Origin: Candidatus Kaiserbacteria bacterium
Lineage (GTDB): Bacteria; Patescibacteria; Paceibacteria; UBA9973; UBA2100
Direction: 5' to 3'
Length of the DNA: 8,452 bases
Assembly: GCA_002401495.1 (NCBI GenBank)
Contig: NVTG01000051.1
Span: 1 to 8,452 of the forward strand
Below, in pieces: positions 1 to 5,588 of the stretch; position 1 is the stretch's first letter, and every line of letters starts with the position of its first letter. The notes beneath the pieces are model-generated. The model did not search any database. It was not told the origin of the DNA and saw only the letters and a list, made by a program, of their open reading frames with translations. Made by a program: the position numbers and the translations under genes.

Positions 1-2428
1 CACTTTCTAGGTGATCTCCGTTTTCTCGTGAGAATATTCGAATTTTCACAACACGCCCGCGCTTTCCGGCTTCCATTCGTAGTGATGTATCCTTTACATC
101 TTTAGCTTTTTCCCCAAAGATTGATCGTAATAGTCGCTCTTCTGGAGTTAGCTGTGTTTCTCCCTTGGGAGTAACTTTACCAACTAAAATATCACCTGAG
201 CGAACTTCAGCTCCGATTCGTACAATTCCTTCTTCATCTAAGTTCTTTAGTTTAATTTCTGAAACGTTAGGAATATCGTAAGTTGTTACTTCGGCCCCTA
301 ACTTAGTATCTCGTACGTATGACACAAACTCCTCAACGTGAATTGAAGTGAATTTGCTCGCTTTTACAAGACGTTCTGAGATAACAATGGCATCCTCGTA
401 GTTTGCTCCAGCCCATGACATAAATGCGACTCGTGCGTTTTGCCCGATTGCAATTTGTCCTCCAACGGACGATGACGTATCAGCTAGAGTGTCTCCAACC
501 TTTACCTTATCTCCCACGGAAACGCTAACGCGTTGGTGGAACATAGACATGTTATTTGTTCGTGAGAATGATACAAGAGTGTATTCTTTTTCTTTTCCTT
601 TTGAGTTCTTAACGGTAACTTTTCTAGCATCAGCATAGGTTACAGTTCCGGCTTCATCGGCAAGAACTAATCGTCCTGAATCTTTTGCAGCATTTTCTTC
701 AATACCCGTGGCAACGTAAGGAATTTCGGGAATAACACAAGGTGTTGCCTGCTTTTGCATGTTCGATCCCATAAGGGTACGGTTAGCATCGTCGTGTTCC
801 ATAAACGGAATCATAGTTGTTGCAACTGAGAATGCTTGTCCGTTTGCAACTTCCATAAATTCAATTTCTTTTGGTTCAACAAAGTATGGCTCTCCTTTCT
901 TTCGTACTTCAACAAGTTTTTCCATAAACTTACCGTTCTTGTCTCTTTCAGTTGCTGCGTGTGCAATCTTATACTTTTCTTCGTCCAATGCGTTCATGTA
1001 TACGATTTCGTCAGTAACCTTACCCTTAGTTACTCGCACGTAAGGTGTTTCGATAATACCGAAGTCGTTTAATCGTGCGTGAACTGCAAGACGCAGGATT
1101 AGTCCAATGTTTTGTCCTTCAGGAGTCTGAATTGGACAAAGTCGTCCGTAGTGAGATGTGTGAACGTCACGAACATCAAATCCGGCACGCTCACGGGTTA
1201 GACCACCAGGGCCAAGCGCTGAAAGAGTTCGTAGGTGCTCAAGTTCTCCTAAAATGTTGTGTTGCTCCATGAACTGCGAAAGCTGGTTTGTAGAGAAGAA
1301 CTCCATAACGGCCGCTGAAAATGGTCGCGGGTTAATGAATTGAACAGGAAGAGTTGTTTCAGCGTCAACTGTAGACATTCGATCTTGAATATTTCGCTTT
1401 AGACGACTCATTCCAATTCGAACCTGGTGTTGCATCATTTCTCCAACGTAACGTACTCTCCTAAATCCTAAGTGGTCAATATCGTCAGCCTTAGCTCCTT
1501 TAGTTTTGTTTAGTGTAATTATCTTTCCAACAATTCGTATTACATCTTCTTTAGTGAGAACTTGTTCTCCAAGAGACTTTCCATCTGTCTTAAGCTCAAA
1601 TCGGTGGTTGAACTGGTATCGTCCAACTTTTGAAAGGTCATAACGTTCTTTACTGAAAATTGACGCAACAAAATCTTTAGCGGTTTCAGCTGTTGCAAGA
1701 TCTCCGTCACGAAGTCGTTTGTACACTTCAAGAAATGCAGCTTCCGTAGTTTCAGTAATGTCGTTTTCTAAAGATGCTTTAATAACTTCTTCAGCACCTT
1801 CAACTCCCTTGAATGCTTTAAGCATTGATTTTTCGTCCTCCAGTCCGAATACCTTTAGGAAGGTAGTAACTGGGAACTTTCGTTTTCGGTCAATCTTTAC
1901 GTAAATTGCTCCATCGGGTTCTGATTCGATTTCAACCCATGCACCACGTGCTGGAATGATTTTTGCTCCGAAGTATTCAGATCCCTTCATTTCGTTCTTC
2001 AAGAAGAAAACACCGTATGAACGGGCAAGTTGTGGAACAACAACACGCTCAACACCGTTGATGATGAACGTACCGTGATCTGTCATATATGGGAAGTCAG
2101 CAAGAAAGATTTCTTGAGTTTTAACTTCTCCAGTTGTCTTATTTGTAAGTTTAGCTTCGATTCGTAGAGGAATCTTATAACTCAGACGCTTAAATTTAGC
2201 GTAGTGTTCGTCGTACTCTGGTTTACCAAAGGTAAACTTAGAAATGTCTAGATCAAACTTCTTTCCGGAATAGTCGGAAATTGGTGAGAACTCTTCAAAA
2301 ACTGATTTTACTCCTACTTCAAGTAGTCGCTTGTACGATTTTAGTTGTTCTTGTACAAGACTAGGTGTTTCAGTTAAGTTCGTGTTGAACTTTCCGAAAT
2401 GTCTCTTAGGCAATGCGATGTTACTCAT
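1..2428 (-). CDS. rpoB: RNA polymerase beta subunit, N-terminal ~809 residues (3' end outside window)
   Basis: Beta subunit of RNA polymerase, forming one jaw of the catalytic cleft and the rifampicin pocket. Translation from the ATG at 2428 (MSNIALPKRHFGKF) is open to the window edge, so the C-terminal part is missing. Clear family blocks: the fork/rifampicin region with FFSTNQLSQFMEQHN and SALGPGGLTRERAGF (about residues 382-416), then VRDVHTSHYGRLCPI and TPEGQNIGLI, then ANYEDAIVISERL with the conserved acidic pair E678/D679 (E. coli E813/D814), and GDILVGKVTPKGETQLTPEE near the edge. The E. coli R529 position falls at residue 401, so the protein is about 128 residues shorter up to there, consistent with lacking the lineage-specific insertion in the beta lobe. 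No Shine-Dalgarno precedes the ATG. rplJ/rplL, the usual upstream neighbours, are absent; a small protease cassette sits there instead. The frame is continuous across everything checked. Identity is certain; the exact start is likely. Confidence 0.98.
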   Translation of the reverse strand, partial: MSNIALPKRHFGKFNTNLTETPSLVQEQLKSYKRLLEVGVKSVFEEFSPISDYSGKKFDLDISKFTFGKPEYDEHYAKFKRLSYKIPLRIEAKLTNKTTGEVKTQEIFLADFPYMTDHGTFIINGVERVVVPQLARSYGVFFLKNEMKGSEYFGAKIIPARGAWVEIESEPDGAIYVKIDRKRKFPVTTFLKVFGLEDEKSMLKAFKGVEGAEEVIKASLENDITETTEAAFLEVYKRLRDGDLATAETAKDFVASIFSKERYDLSKVGRYQFNHRFELKTDGKSLGEQVLTKEDVIRIVGKIITLNKTKGAKADDIDHLGFRRVRYVGEMMQHQVRIGMSRLKRNIQDRMSTVDAETTLPVQFINPRPFSAAVMEFFSTNQLSQFMEQHNILGELEHLRTLSALGPGGLTRERAGFDVRDVHTSHYGRLCPIQTPEGQNIGLILRLAVHARLNDFGIIETPYVRVTKGKVTDEIVYMNALDEEKYKIAHAATERDKNGKFMEKLVEVRKKGEPYFVEPKEIEFMEVANGQAFSVATTMIPFMEHDDANRTLMGSNMQKQATPCVIPEIPYVATGIEENAAKDSGRLVLADEAGTVTYADARKVTVKNSKGKEKEYTLVSFSRTNNMSMFHQRVSVSVGDKVKVGDTLADTSSSVGGQIAIGQNARVAFMSWAGANYEDAIVISERLVKASKFTSIHVEEFVSYVRDTKLGAEVTTYDIPNVSEIKLKNLDEEGIVRIGAEVRSGDILVGKVTPKGETQLTPEERLLRSIFGEKAKDVKDTSLRMEAGKRGRVVKIRIFSRENGDHLES

Positions 2429-2603
2429 AGATACATAGAAACGAAAGACGACCTTAAGGTCGAGCCTCGTTTGAACTTACACTTATTTGATAAAGGTTAA
2501 GCTAACCAAAAATTAAGCCGCTTAACAGAGTATTAAAAAATCCTTTTCATAACACAGTTTCTTTCGAAACTAGCCAGAACACAATCACATAAAAAGTAGC
2601 GGT
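2429..2603 (-). promoter_or_regulatory. Structured untranslated leader of rpoB
   Basis: No gene is visible in this stretch. Read on the minus strand it has four inverted repeats. The first is AGTTTC-GAAA-GAAACT (2571-2556), a 6-bp stem closed by a GNRA tetraloop. The second is the near-palindrome TTAAGCGGCTTAA (2524-2512). The third is GGTTA-GCT-TAACC (2507-2495), a 5-bp stem. The fourth is the perfect 14-base palindrome CGACCTTAAGGTCG (2462-2449), ending about 20 nt before the rpoB ATG. A six-T run (2540-2535) lies between the first two. The second and third share AAGC/GCTTAA segments and could pair alternatively. A role in autogenous or translational control of rpoB is inference; no known leader family was recognised. 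Confidence 0.4.
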
Positions 2604-2632
2604 ATATTAACGGATTTGGGGGGATGTGTCAA
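2604..2632 (-). promoter_or_regulatory. Probable rpoB promoter (TTGACA-17-TAATAT)
   Basis: On the minus strand a perfect -35 box TTGACA (2632-2627) is followed by 17 bases and a -10-like TAATAT (2609-2604, four of six consensus positions). The predicted start near 2597 gives rpoB a leader of about 170 nt. The spacer carries a run of six C (G on the plus strand), which is unusual. It lies about 80-110 bases past the stop of the upstream gene. The promoter is inferred from sequence only. Confidence 0.6.
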
Positions 2633-2713
2633 TGGGAGGTGTGGGGTAGAAATCATTATAGTTAATCCAATCAATTTGGGATCACCAATAAAGCTAGACG
2701 AAAAACTCTTGTG

Positions 2714-3355
2714 CTAAATGTCCTCCTGAGCTGATTCTAGACATACTTGATTTTGCATATTTGCCAATAAGTAAGGTAGCGCATAAGATTCTGCTTCGCT
2801 ATTTAACATTTCCCTCATGTACTTCCTATAGAGTTTTTGACTTTGTTCGTGTGCATCACTTGGAGAATGCCCTTTTATTAAGGCTTGCGATACTTTATTT
2901 GAGCACTCCATAAAAGGCTTGGCCAAATTGTCTTTTGTTGGGTCTTTAAAAAACTCGGACTCTTTGTCACTTTGATGCAAAAAGATAAAGTCTTCAATAT
3001 ATCCAATGAAAGCACGGGCGCCTTTCTCTATGGCTTTTGGGCCTAGAATCTGCGCTGCCTTACATGCTCTTGCAAAAATCACAACACCTTTTAAATGTTG
3101 GACACCGTCCGTGGAAGAAATCAATACTTTATCTTCGTGTCCACAAACTGTTGTTGCACTCCCATGTCCATTAATAAGTAAAGTATGCGCGATACCTTTT
3201 TTTAGATAACTTTGTATAACCTTCTTTTTTACTTCGTCTTTATTCAGTACCTTATAGTCAATTCCCCGTGTATCGGCTTCGTCTATAATCTCTTTTGTCC
3301 AATGATACAAGTAATGTGTAGCCGTATCATATCTTGGTCTGGTAATTAATAGCAT
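2714..3355 (-). CDS. Caspase-like (clan CD / CHAT-type) cysteine peptidase, putative
   Basis: A 213-residue protein whose best-supported reading is a small clan CD cysteine peptidase (the caspase, gingipain, separase and CHAT superfamily). Clan CD enzymes share a His-Gly ... Ala-Cys signature at the ends of two adjacent beta strands. Here TLLINGHGS gives H64-G65 and VVIFARACKAAQ gives A97-C98, each after a hydrophobic strand, with a 34-residue spacing close to that in gingipains. The N-terminus (LLITRPRYD, then helix 15-28) looks like the first strand and helix of the same alpha/beta fold; KGARAFIGYIEDF (111-123) would be the next strand. The C-terminal third (about 140-205) is helical. No signal peptide or membrane segment, so probably cytoplasmic. 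The ATG follows the upstream stop by one base (TAAAATG), indicating translational coupling; no Shine-Dalgarno is visible. Stop is TAG. Target and trigger are unknown. The fold is read from motifs, not from a search. Confidence 0.65.
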   Translation of the reverse strand: MLLITRPRYDTATHYLYHWTKEIIDEADTRGIDYKVLNKDEVKKKVIQSYLKKGIAHTLLINGHGSATTVCGHEDKVLISSTDGVQHLKGVVIFARACKAAQILGPKAIEKGARAFIGYIEDFIFLHQSDKESEFFKDPTKDNLAKPFMECSNKVSQALIKGHSPSDAHEQSQKLYRKYMREMLNSEAESYALPYLLANMQNQVCLESAQEDI

Positions 3356-3356
3356 T

Positions 3357-3596
3357 TTACAAAAAAGAAAGAGTATTCAAATCTTGTAGAGACCGGAGAT
3401 AATTCATCTGAACCTTAACCATTGTATGTCCAAATTCATTTCTTTCTTCTACATTTCGAATCATCTCTTTAGTAGTAAAGGTTTCGCTAGTCCCTCCAAT
3501 AGATATAGCTACGTTTTCTGGCATAGATTTTAATCTAGCAACAACCAAGTCTACGACTTCTTGTGAAATGTGATTGTCCTTATTAAGATTATTCAT
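3357..3596 (-). CDS. Small protein of unknown function, middle gene of the caspase-like cassette
   Basis: A 79-residue protein that I do not recognise. It appears to have an amphipathic helix (about 11-25, SQEVVDLVVARLKSM), a short strand (VAISIGG, 29-35), then TTKEMIRNVEERNEFG and a longer helix to about residue 71 containing KVQMNYLRSLQ. There is no signal peptide, membrane segment, metal motif or DNA-binding motif I can name. It starts 5 bases after the stop of the 65-residue gene, and its TAA is one base from the ATG of the peptidase gene, so all three are almost certainly one transcript. Position suggests a partner, substrate or inhibitor of the peptidase, but that is only inference. Upstream of the ATG (ATAATCTAT) there is no Shine-Dalgarno. 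The tight packing and the ordered helix/strand pattern argue that it is a real gene. Confidence 0.75.
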   Translation of the reverse strand: MNNLNKDNHISQEVVDLVVARLKSMPENVAISIGGTSETFTTKEMIRNVEERNEFGHTMVKVQMNYLRSLQDLNTLSFL

Positions 3597-3601
3597 ATAG
3601 A

Positions 3602-3799
3602 TTATTGTTCATTCGTTACAATTCCTAAATCATTTAATTTTGAAAGTATCTGGTCTCCGAGAGTCGTGTCTGCATTAATCTCTGTGTAAGCCACCTCCCA
3701 AGATACTGGCCCAGTTGGCTCTCCTAAATCTAAAACAATTTCTTTCCTTATATTAATAGGTAAATTGGAATAGGCTTTAAAAAATGAAGTTTTTGACAT
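3602..3799 (-). CDS. Small protein of unknown function, first gene of the caspase-like cassette
   Basis: A 65-residue protein, not recognised. The N-terminal half is FFKAYSNLPINIRKEIVLDLG (from residue 6), which looks like a helix leading into a strand. A Gly-Pro turn (PTGPVSW) follows, then AYTEINADTTLGDQILSKLNDLGIV, a second helix. It is acidic at the C-terminus and without export or membrane signals. It is the first gene after the promoter at 3851-3878 and is followed after 5 bases by the 79-residue gene. The ATG at 3799 is preceded by CGCACAAAAC, with no Shine-Dalgarno. A small 5-bp hairpin (CAAGC-TTC-GCTTG on the minus strand, 3829-3817) lies in its ~45-nt leader. It could be a sensor, antitoxin-like regulator or structural partner of the peptidase; nothing in the sequence decides among these. 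Confidence 0.75.
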   Translation of the reverse strand: MSKTSFFKAYSNLPINIRKEIVLDLGEPTGPVSWEVAYTEINADTTLGDQILSKLNDLGIVTNEQ

Positions 3800-3850
3800 G
3801 TTTTGTGCGTCTAAATCAAGCGAAGCTTGCTTTAATGCTTGTTAATATTA

Positions 3851-3878
3851 AGTATAAGATTCTTAAAAAGAAAGTCAA
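3851..3878 (-). promoter_or_regulatory. Promoter of the three-gene caspase-like cassette (TTGACT-16-TATACT)
   Basis: On the minus strand TTGACT (3878-3873, five of six consensus positions) is separated by 16 bases from TATACT (3856-3851, five of six). It lies in the 93-base gap after the trmD stop, with the predicted start near 3844 and a leader of about 45 nt. This would let the cassette be expressed apart from trmD. No convincing terminator separates trmD from it, so read-through from trmD is also possible. Confidence 0.7.
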
Positions 3879-3892
3879 TGACACCATGTATA

Positions 3893-4534
3893 CTATTTCT
3901 TCTTCCCCCTCTTCCACTCTTCAATATTCTTATGGTGTCCAGAGAGTAAAACTTTCGGAACTGTATACTCCTTCCCCTTCCATTTTAAAACTTCAGGTCG
4001 TGTGTACACTTCAGGACTAGCCGTTCGCGTATCTTCAAGAGATTCGGCGTTTCCTAAAACTCCTGGAACGTTGCGTGTTATAGCGTCTGCAACTACAGCT
4101 GAGGGTAATTCTCCTCCTGTTAGTACGTACGGTCCAATTGAAACTGGTTTTGCTTTTAAAATCTTACCTACACGTGCGTCAATTCCTTCGTAGTGCCCAC
4201 AGAGGAAAACAACGTGCTTTTTCTTTGAAAGTCGTTTTGCGTCTTTTTGTTCAAATTGTTTACCACTTGGAGAGAAGAAGATAACTTCAACGTCTTTCTT
4301 TGCTCCAATTGCCTTTTGTGCTGCTCTTAATACACTTCCGGCTTCGAGTACCATTCCTGGTCCTCCGCCGTATGGTTTAAAATCAACACGATTATGTTTA
4401 TCTTTTGTAAATTCACGTGGGTTATAGTAGCTAACTTTAATTTTCTTATCCTTCTGAGCACGTTTAAGCATAGACGTATTGAAATACGGCTCAATTGATT
4501 CTGGGAATAATGTAATTAAATGAAAGTGGGTCAT
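3893..4534 (-). CDS. trmD: tRNA (guanine37-N1)-methyltransferase
   Basis: SPOUT-family enzyme that transfers methyl from S-adenosylmethionine to N1 of G37 in tRNAs reading codons that start with C (G36-G37), which prevents +1 frameshifting. Family motifs seen: YGGGPGMVLE (55-64), LCGHYEGIDARV (111-122), then the trefoil-knot SAM site SIGPYVLTGGELP (132-144) and NVPGVLGN (155-162), and YTRPEVL plus VPKVLLSGHHKNIEEWK (177-208). At 213 residues it is shorter than the ~240-255 of most bacterial TrmD: the C-terminal helical domain ends soon after the SGHH motif with a basic tail (KRGKKK). Just before YTRP the usual Asp (D169 in E. coli) appears replaced by S173, with the segment about five residues shorter. 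It is preceded by an intrinsic terminator and the orphan 144-residue gene; rimM and rplS, usual neighbours, are absent. No Shine-Dalgarno and no strong promoter is visible in the 30 bases before the ATG. Stop is TAG. Confidence 0.96.
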   Translation of the reverse strand: MTHFHLITLFPESIEPYFNTSMLKRAQKDKKIKVSYYNPREFTKDKHNRVDFKPYGGGPGMVLEAGSVLRAAQKAIGAKKDVEVIFFSPSGKQFEQKDAKRLSKKKHVVFLCGHYEGIDARVGKILKAKPVSIGPYVLTGGELPSAVVADAITRNVPGVLGNAESLEDTRTASPEVYTRPEVLKWKGKEYTVPKVLLSGHHKNIEEWKRGKKK

Positions 4535-4561
4535 AGGGGTAGCCTACACTTTTATTGAAAA

Positions 4562-4599
4562 ACTAAAAGCCCCGACACGAATGCCGGGGCTTTTTTAGT
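4562..4599 (-). terminator. Intrinsic terminator after the 144-residue orphan gene
   Basis: Minus-strand hairpin AAAAGCCCCGGCA-TTCG-TGTCGGGGCTTTT (stem arms 4594-4582 and 4577-4565), with a UUCG tetraloop and a T-rich tail (TTTTAGTTTTT). One internal pair is G-U in minus-strand RNA but would be A-C in plus-strand RNA, so the structure is better formed on the minus strand. It begins directly at the stop codon of the orphan gene, so transcripts of that gene should end here and trmD would need its own promoter or read-through. Confidence 0.9.
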
Positions 4600-5033
4600 T
4601 AAAGATCTGCTTCGTCAACCATCCAGTCGACCCAATCAATCCAGCACTGAAACAGCATTAGAAAGGTTGGTACGTCTTGGAAATGATCCAGGTTATGACA
4701 GCCATACTTGATCGACAATCCGGTCGTGATACACCTTCGCGCTTCTCGCACAGCAAGTGGGGGTGAAGATAGCCAGGTGCCCTTCCCTGCATCAAGCATG
4801 ATAGTCTTCAGGAGCAATGTCTCTTCCTTAATATCGTAGAGGTTGCTGGGTGCATTTTTTATGCTCTCACCTAAAACAGCTTTGGCAAGAGCACCTAATT
4901 TAGCAACCTGGTCGTCTGTGGGACTGTGTCCGAAGCATAATTCTGCGACTTTCGGAGAAAGGAAAATCTCCAAGGTCGGCCCTAACGTTATACGCGGAGT
5001 CCACGCCCCGGAACTAAAACCGTAATCTGACAT
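4599..5033 (-). CDS. Hypothetical protein, orphan gene between two terminators
   Basis: A 144-residue protein that I do not recognise. There is no signal peptide. It has a small hydrophobic N-terminal part (ITLGPTLEIFLSPKVAELCF), a helical stretch (about 42-57), another (68-82), and a Trp-rich C-terminal helix WIDWVDWMVDEADL with three Trp spaced by three residues. Cys at 33, 101, 112 and 130 form no recognised metal motif. It occupies the place between khpA and trmD where rimM often sits, but shows none of RimM's features (N-terminal Gly-rich barrel motif, PRC domain, ~170 residues). Its base composition is richer in G+C than its neighbours (35 of 60 bases in 4741-4800), it is the only gene here with a clear Shine-Dalgarno (GAGGT), and it is closed on both sides by strong terminators. 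Together these suggest a later insertion. The coding call rests on the ribosome binding site, codon-like composition and the terminator placed right at the stop. Confidence 0.8.
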   Translation of the reverse strand: MSDYGFSSGAWTPRITLGPTLEIFLSPKVAELCFGHSPTDDQVAKLGALAKAVLGESIKNAPSNLYDIKEETLLLKTIMLDAGKGTWLSSPPLAVREARRCITTGLSIKYGCHNLDHFQDVPTFLMLFQCWIDWVDWMVDEADL

Positions 5034-5038
5034 TTTCT

Positions 5039-5043
5039 ACCTC
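5039..5043 (-). promoter_or_regulatory. Shine-Dalgarno of the 144-residue orphan gene
   Basis: GAGGT lies 5 bases before the ATG at 5033 and fixes that start. It is the only convincing Shine-Dalgarno before any gene start in the window. Just upstream on the same strand is a perfect TTGACA, but a -10 box at proper spacing would overlap the start codon, so I do not call a promoter there. Confidence 0.7.
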
Positions 5044-5089
5044 GCAAATTTTGTCAAAACTTACAGTACTTCTATTTAGTATTTAAAGC

Positions 5090-5121
5090 AACAAAAACCC
5101 GCCTTTCGGCGGGTTCTTGTT
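5090..5121 (-). terminator. Intrinsic terminator after khpA
   Basis: On the minus strand the sequence forms a 14-bp stem with one G-T wobble: arm 5121-5108, GAAA tetraloop 5107-5104, arm 5103-5090. The core is CCCGCC-GAAA-GGCGGG followed by TTTTTGTT. It lies 15 bases past the khpA stop and ends the rpsP-khpA transcription unit. The A-rich side could also serve as a U tail in the opposite direction, but no plus-strand gene needs it. Confidence 0.92.
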
Positions 5122-5136
5122 TAAAGTTTTTCTCTT

Positions 5137-5523
5137 TTAAAGACCTAAGTCTTCCATTGCCTCATCTACTGACTTTGAAGCTGCGCGCTTTTCTTCGTCT
5201 GACATTTCTTCAGCCTCTGGTGCAACTTCTGCAACTGTAGCTGGTGCCTCTTCTCTTGGTGGGCGTGGTGCTCCTCCTTCTGGCTCGTTAATCTTTAAGT
5301 TTACTCGAGCATCGTTCTTCATTCCTACTACTCTTAGTAGTGTTCGGATTGCTTTTGCGGTATTCCCCGCTCGTCCGATGATCTTTCCCATATCGTCTTT
5401 GTGAACATCAAGTGTTAACAAAACGCCCATTTCGTCTACTGTTCGGTTAACTGCAACGGTATCTGGGTTGTCTACTAGTGCCCTTACTACAAACTCTAAG
5501 AAGTCTTGGTCCATTTCGCTCAT
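5137..5523 (-). CDS. khpA: KH-domain RNA-binding protein (KhpA family) with acidic tail
   Basis: Small RNA chaperone of the KhpA (YlqC) family, a single KH domain that binds RNA. In studied bacteria it works with KhpB in sRNA and division-related regulation. The KH fold covers about residues 5-78: helix FLEFVVRALVDNP, strands with LLTLDVHKDDMGKIIG, the GxxG loop G50-R-A-G53, and helix NTAKAIRTLLRVV. The usual length is about 75-80 residues; this one continues to 128 with a Pro/Ala/Glu-rich linker (PRPPREEAPATVAEVAPEAEE) and a short helical end DEAMEDLGL. It lies between rpsP and the orphan gene, matching the common rpsP-khpA order. It has its own candidate promoter after the rpsP stop and a strong terminator behind it. 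The ATG at 5523 has no Shine-Dalgarno; an in-frame ATG four codons later is possible but less likely. Confidence 0.92.
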   Translation of the reverse strand: MSEMDQDFLEFVVRALVDNPDTVAVNRTVDEMGVLLTLDVHKDDMGKIIGRAGNTAKAIRTLLRVVGMKNDARVNLKINEPEGGAPRPPREEAPATVAEVAPEAEEMSDEEKRAASKSVDEAMEDLGL

Positions 5524-5555
5524 GAATGTCTGAATTATTTGTTAAATGTAAGCTA

Positions 5556-5583
5556 ATTATTGCACGCAAAGAGCGTAAGTCAA
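5556..5583 (-). promoter_or_regulatory. Candidate khpA promoter (TTGACT-16-extended AATAAT)
   Basis: Minus-strand TTGACT (5583-5578, five of six), 16 bases, then TGCAATAAT, an extended -10 form (hexamer 5561-5556, five of six). The predicted start near 5549 gives a ~26-nt leader. The spacer holds the small inverted repeat ACGC-TCTTT-GCGT. The -35 box starts only six bases past the rpsP stop, so khpA could be expressed alone as well as by read-through from rpsP. Confidence 0.6.
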
Positions 5584-5588
5584 TTAGA

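Noticed and set aside
1540..1904. Small frames within rpoB on either strand as nested genes or a sign of frameshift
   Set aside because: The rpoB frame is continuous through this region with conserved sequence on both sides; the small frames are shadows.
4535..4560. TAGGCT just before the trmD ATG as a -10 box giving a leaderless trmD
   Set aside because: It matches only three of six consensus positions and has no -35 at proper distance.
4599..5033. The orphan gene as a diverged RimM, from its position before trmD
   Set aside because: It has no RimM N-terminal Gly-rich barrel motif, no PRC-like C-terminal domain, and is short and Trp-rich.
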